The position numbers were made by a program, and so were the translations under genes. Positions 55,501 through 61,500 of a DNA stretch of 64,000 bases are shown piece after piece. Under the pieces are notes generated by a model, which searched no databases, had not been told where the DNA came from, and worked only from the letters and a program-made list of their open reading frames with translations. This DNA comes from Metridium senile (Eukaryota; Cnidaria; Anthozoa; Actiniaria; Metridiidae): NCBI GenBank assembly GCA_949775045.1, contig OX459105.1:3834556-3898555 (forward strand). Reading direction: 5' to 3'. Numbering within the stretch: the stretch's first letter is position 1; every line of letters starts with the position of its first letter.

Positions 55501-58500
55501 CCAGTCCGTCCCGGCGTAATTTTTTTGCTTGCTAGTTTGTTTGGTGGTATTGTATATTAATGATTTCCATTGTTGTTTGTTTTAGTATTTCTATGCTAAC
55601 CGAGACCAAAACACTATCAAGACCAACAAGTTCTTCCCTCACATCAGAGCTCGTTTCATCCGTGTTGTACCATACACATGGTATAGATATATTGCTATGA
55701 GGGTTGAGTTCTATGGATGTCATATCGGTAAGAAGAACAATGCTGAATAGCAAACCATTCAAACTATTAGTCTATAAGTCATTTAGCTCGTTTTATCCGT
55801 GTTGTACCATACACATGGTATAGATATATCGCCATGAGGGTTGAGTTCTATGGATGCCATATCGTGCACACCTATAGGAATATTTTAGAAATCGTTTTTT
55901 GTTCGTTGAACAACTCAGAAACAACTATATCACAGCAAGAAGTTTCATTGATGTGTAGTATGATAAACTTGTTGTAGTTAGAGTTGTTTGTGATTCGCAC
56001 TGTAATATAATCCAGTAAGGTATACCTATTTATTTTATCATTATCTCCCTGTCAGCCTCCAAGGAAATACAATTATATAATCTATGTCAATGTTATTATA
56101 TAATTTATGTCAATGTTTTTTCTATACTTAATGTCAATATTTTTTCTATAATTTATTATGTCAATGTTATTCTATAATTTATGCTGATTTATTTCGTCAT
56201 TATATTTCTATCAACCTCAAGGGGAAAGCAATGATATAATTTTTCATTCATGCTAATGAAATTCTATAATTTCTATAATTTATGTCAATTTAATCCTATA
56301 ATTTATGTCAATGTAAATATATAATTTGTCAATGTTAATCTATAATTGATGTCAATGTTAATCTTTAATTTATGTCAATGTTATTCAATAATCTATGTCA
56401 ATGTTATTCTATAATTTATGTCAAATTTAATCTATAATTTATGTCAATGAAATTCTATAATTTATGTTTATGTTATTCTACAATTTATGTCAATATTAAT
56501 CTATAATTTATGCTAATTTATATCGTCATTATCCCTCTGTCAGCCTCCAAATACATGCCTCTCGGTATGGAGGATTATCGTATCCCATCTGGTGCCCTAC
56601 GATCTGGTAATCATGATAGCTACTATAACTCTAACGGAGACCGTGCACGTCTGAACGACTACCCACGTAACGGTTTTGTTGGAGGATGGTACACACCTCA
56701 CAGAAACCACCATCAATGGCTACAAATAGGTATGGAAACTTAACTCCTGTAATTGTAATTTCGCATTTGTAATATTATCATATTTGTAATAATCAGACAT
56801 TGTGTTATAATGCTATCTTCAGCTATTTTCGGTCATTGTGTACCTTTTTTCTATTTATTTATTTATTAATTCATCTATCTATTTATTAATTGATTAATTA
56901 ATTAATTATCTCCTCTTTCAAAGTAATTCAATTCTTTTCAAAAATATATCAAGCTAACTGTCAATTCTAGCCTCTGGCTATTACAGTTAGCTACTACTAT
57001 TGCGTCTGTTTTAAGAAATATCAGTGTTTTTTTTGTTTTTTTTTGTTTTATATGTTCACAAATATATAATGGATACTAAAAAAAGTTTTTATAGCAAGTT
57101 TCTCTCGATACATTGTACTTTGTATTTTTTTCAGTTTATTTTTTCTTTTCTTTTCTTTTCTTTTCACATATTTATCTCTTTAGCTTTAATGTCATCGTCA
57201 TTTTTATTGTTATTGTTAGTATCGTTATTGTAATATTTACTGCTATTGTCATTGTTAGTGTTGTTTTGTTTATTAGTTTTGTTGTTATTCATTCATTCAT
57301 GTATTTATCACCCTTACAGATATTGGTGGATCGGCTGTTGTTACTGGTATTGCTACACAGGGTCGAATGCATTCTAACTACTGGACCAAATCTTACTTGA
57401 TATCCTATAGCTACAGACAGATAGGCTTTAAATACTATAAACTCTTTAGAACAGCAAGGGTAAGATTTTTACATCGGCGACGGTGATGATTAGCCTTCTT
57501 CGCAGGCGTCTCCGCTCCGTTTTCCTTTTTTCCACTTTTATATGGCTTCCTGTCTCGAGTGACCGGGAGGGACTGAGGCCCCAAAAGGAGAAAGAGGGGA
57601 GGAGACCAACACAGCGGTCAAAAGACTACGCAAAAACATTTTCACAGCGCTAAACGTTGGATTGTAAAAGTGTTTGAAGTCGATTTATAAGAAATTCCCT
57701 GAATATATAAGCTTGAAGTTTCGTGTACATAACCTTTGTTACATTTTAAAGCTACCATGAGTCTATACTTTTGTATTTTTGTTTATATTTTGAGAAAAAA
57801 GCGATGAAAGTCGTCCAATCCATCGTTTTTGATAGAGTCCGTGCGAAAATTAAGCCTGGGAACGAGGTTGTGGCTGGATCATTGTACTTGTTTTTTCGCG
57901 CATGCGTAGTCGTTTGACCGCTGTGTTGAGGAGACCTTCATTTCTTGCCGGGGACCAATCCCCCCTCGGTCAAATGACAAAGGGATCCCATGAGAGAGAA
58001 AGGAAAGGAAAAGGGTTGCCTGCGGAGGAGGCTAGGTGATGATGATGATTATTAATGATTAAGAGATCATAGTGATAATTTCTATTGATGATGATGATGA
58101 GGAGGAGGAGGAGGAGGAGCACGAGGAGGAAGAAGATAATGATGACGAAGATGAGGATAATGATGATGGTGATAAAGATGATGGTGATAATGATGATGGT
58201 GATAATGATGATGGTGATAATGATGATGGTGATAATGTTGATAGTGATAATAATGATAGTGATAATGATGATGGTGATAATGATGATGGTGATAATGTTG
58301 ATAGTGAAAATAATGATGGTTATAATGATGATGGTGATAATGATGATGGTGATAATGTTGATAGTGATAATAATGATGGTGATAATGATGATGGTGATAA
58401 TGATGATGGTGATAATGATGATGGTGATAATGTTGATAGTGATAATAATGATGGTGATAATGATGATGGTGATAATGATGATGGTGATAATGATGATAGT

Positions 58501-61500
58501 GATAATAATGATGGTGATGATGGTGATAATGATGATGACGACGTTGATGATATTGGTGATGTTGATGATAATGATGACAAAGGCTATGATGGTTGTGGTA
58601 ATGAGGATGATGATGACAATGACTACGACGATAATAATGATGGTGATGATGACAAAAATGCTGGTGATTAATTTGTTTATGATGATGATTATGATATGAC
58701 AGTTTCGATAATTTTGACGGTACGTTGATTCTATAGATCATCACCAATTATTGTTATTCGTTATTAATTATTATGATCTCAATGTCGATATTCCAGGTAT
58801 TCCGTGGTAATTATGACCGATATAACACCGTGGTAAGACGTATTGACCCTAATATACACTGTCGATATCTACGTATTCACCCACGTACCTGGTATGGTTA
58901 CATTGGTATGCGTGTTGAATTGTTTGGACGAAGGAAACGAGGTTTGTTAAACGAATAGGAATCAGTCAATTCTCTATTTTCACATTCGACGATGTCGAAA
59001 CGTCGTAATTTCTTAGCGTTTGTCTTTCTTATTAATAAATATTCAAAAAAAGACGTGATGGTCTAGTGGTCAGTGGGCCGAATTACGGGCCTAATGGTCT
59101 GGGTTCGATTCCCGCCCCGGGCGATTACCTTACGTCCTTGGGCAAGACACTTTACTGTCTCAGTGCCTCGTCTTCTCGGATAATGACGTAAGTCAGAGGT
59201 TCCGTTTGACTCCACTCTAATTTTTTATATAAGATGGACGTAAAAGATCCTGTTGTGCTCTTCGAAAAGAGTAGGGGATTGTCTCCCGGCACAACAGTCA
59301 GGTCTCAGATATACTACAGGGCCTACTGTCAAATGACGTTGTGCGCTGTTGTGGTGTTTGCCTTCGTACATGAAGGAAAAGCAATAAACTAAAGGAACAT
59401 GTAATTTTTGTATCTAAACAGAATACTACCCTGTTGCAATTGGACTTCAAAACGGACGTATCAAAAACAGTCAAATAAGAGCGTCTAACCAACTAAACAA
59501 CAATTATGCCCCATATCTCGCTCGACTTGGCAGGACCTACAAACGTGGACTACAGCCGGCCTGGACCCCTAAAAAATCGTCCAAATCGTGGCTTGAGATT
59601 GACTTCAGACGTACGATGAAGATCGCTGGTATCTACACACAGGGCCAGGAAAACAGGAACTCGTTCGTGAGGAATTACTATATTCGATACAGTCAAAATA
59701 GAGATGATTTCCAACAACAGAGGCAATGGCTTAACAACTATAAGGTAATTAACTAACTACGGGAACTCAAGGATTGAAAATTAAAACACCATATATAGTC
59801 ATGCACCGGAATATTCAGATATCCAAATTAGGAGTTTTGATACCATATTTGGGGCTAGTTGTGCGAAGCCTGGATAAAGTCATCCAGTATAGGTAAAGAG
59901 TTATCCAGTGTATAGAATTTGTATAGGTTTTATCCGGTGGATAGGGATCTATCCAGTGGATAGTACTATTCAGGCTTCGTACAACTAACCCCTGTAGGAC
60001 ACTTGTGTGTGGCTAGGTGATTTGAGATGTTATAAAAGTGTTTTGTTTGATGTAGGGGTAGTCAGTGTGAGTCTCCACAATTAGTAGGACACTTGTGTCT
60101 GCCACGGAACGTTTTATGAAATATCTTTTTGTAAGGATTATTTTTCCGATTTTCTTTAGGGAGATAGAGCATTTTTGCTTGATTTCTTTGTAATCTGCCT
60201 AATTAACTCCGCTACAGCTGAATGATCTCAATTTGAATCTCGCGCCAGAACAATAGAAAAGTCCCGTATGTGTCCGGTGATTCTGTGCCATGGCTAAAAA
60301 TTAAAAAGTTGCTTTTTTTCTTCTATTATCATTTATGTATACTTACATATGTTATCGTTGTTTGTTTCAGTTGTTCACTGGTAACTACGATTACAAGGGA
60401 ATCCAGTCTCATTTCTTCAAGCCAGCCATCGTCTGTAGATATTTCAGAGTCTATCCACATAGCTGGTATTCAAGGGTTGCTCTCAGGATTGAACTTTTCG
60501 GCTACCCATGGAGTAAGTATAGTTGTAAAACAATTCCGGCTCTATATGTTGCCATCAATAATAGTCTCCTTGACAGGGATGAGAATCATTTTCATCAATA
60601 TAGTAGGCCTAGTAACAAACTGCTTTATGAAAACGCGCGCCTAGCGGGCGAAAATGAATTTTGGCGGGCCACATTATATCGCATCAGCCTTGTTTCAGAA
60701 AATTTCCCAAATGTCTTTATTTTTCTAAGCAACGTGTTAGCCGATTTGGTCTATTGATAGCCTGTAGAGCTTAATTGAGCTCTTCGTCGGAGTAAAAGGG
60801 CTCCGACGAAGGGCTAAAGCTCTAAACGTCAGTAAAGTTAAGTCAACATTTTTACGAATTTCATTATATTACATATCGTTTATAACACCGACGCAGCCTA
60901 TATTAGTTTACCCGCTAGTTTCCATTTATTAATCTTCAATCAACTCCTTAGGTAAGTGTGACGCACCAATGGGTCTCCAAGACAAGCGTGTTGCTGACCA
61001 ATCGATCACCGCTTCGTCTTATCAAAGTACTACCTACGCCCCCAAAGGTGCTCGTCTAAACCTTTACTACGGTTGGACTCCCTCGCGTAGCCGTCGTGGC
61101 GAGTGGATTGAGGTTGACTTCAGTGCAATGGCTAAAGTTAAGCGCGTTGGTACCCAGGGTCGCTCGAACACTCACTACTGGGTGAAGTCGTACTATGTGT
61201 CGTACAGTAAGAATAAGGCAGCCTATACGCCTTATAAGGAGAATAGACGCACCAAGGTATGATCAAATGTTCCAGAACGTTACATCTTGGATATGATAAA
61301 TAATCCCCTTCCCAGTTATCTGCGCCATTTTGAAAGGTAACCGGGCCTTTACATCGAAGTGAGACGAACTTGAGCTTGCAATGATAGAGACACGTGAATG
61401 ATTGTCCCGCAAGGTGTTATTGCAAGCTCAACGTTCGTCTCGCTTCGATGCAAAGGCCCTTCCACTTTTCAAGATGACGCAGGGAACTGTGCAGGGGAAT

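Noticed and set aside
58072..58747. Acidic and His-rich frames
   Set aside because: Translations of (GATGATGGTGATAAT)n in the D22 B-C intron.
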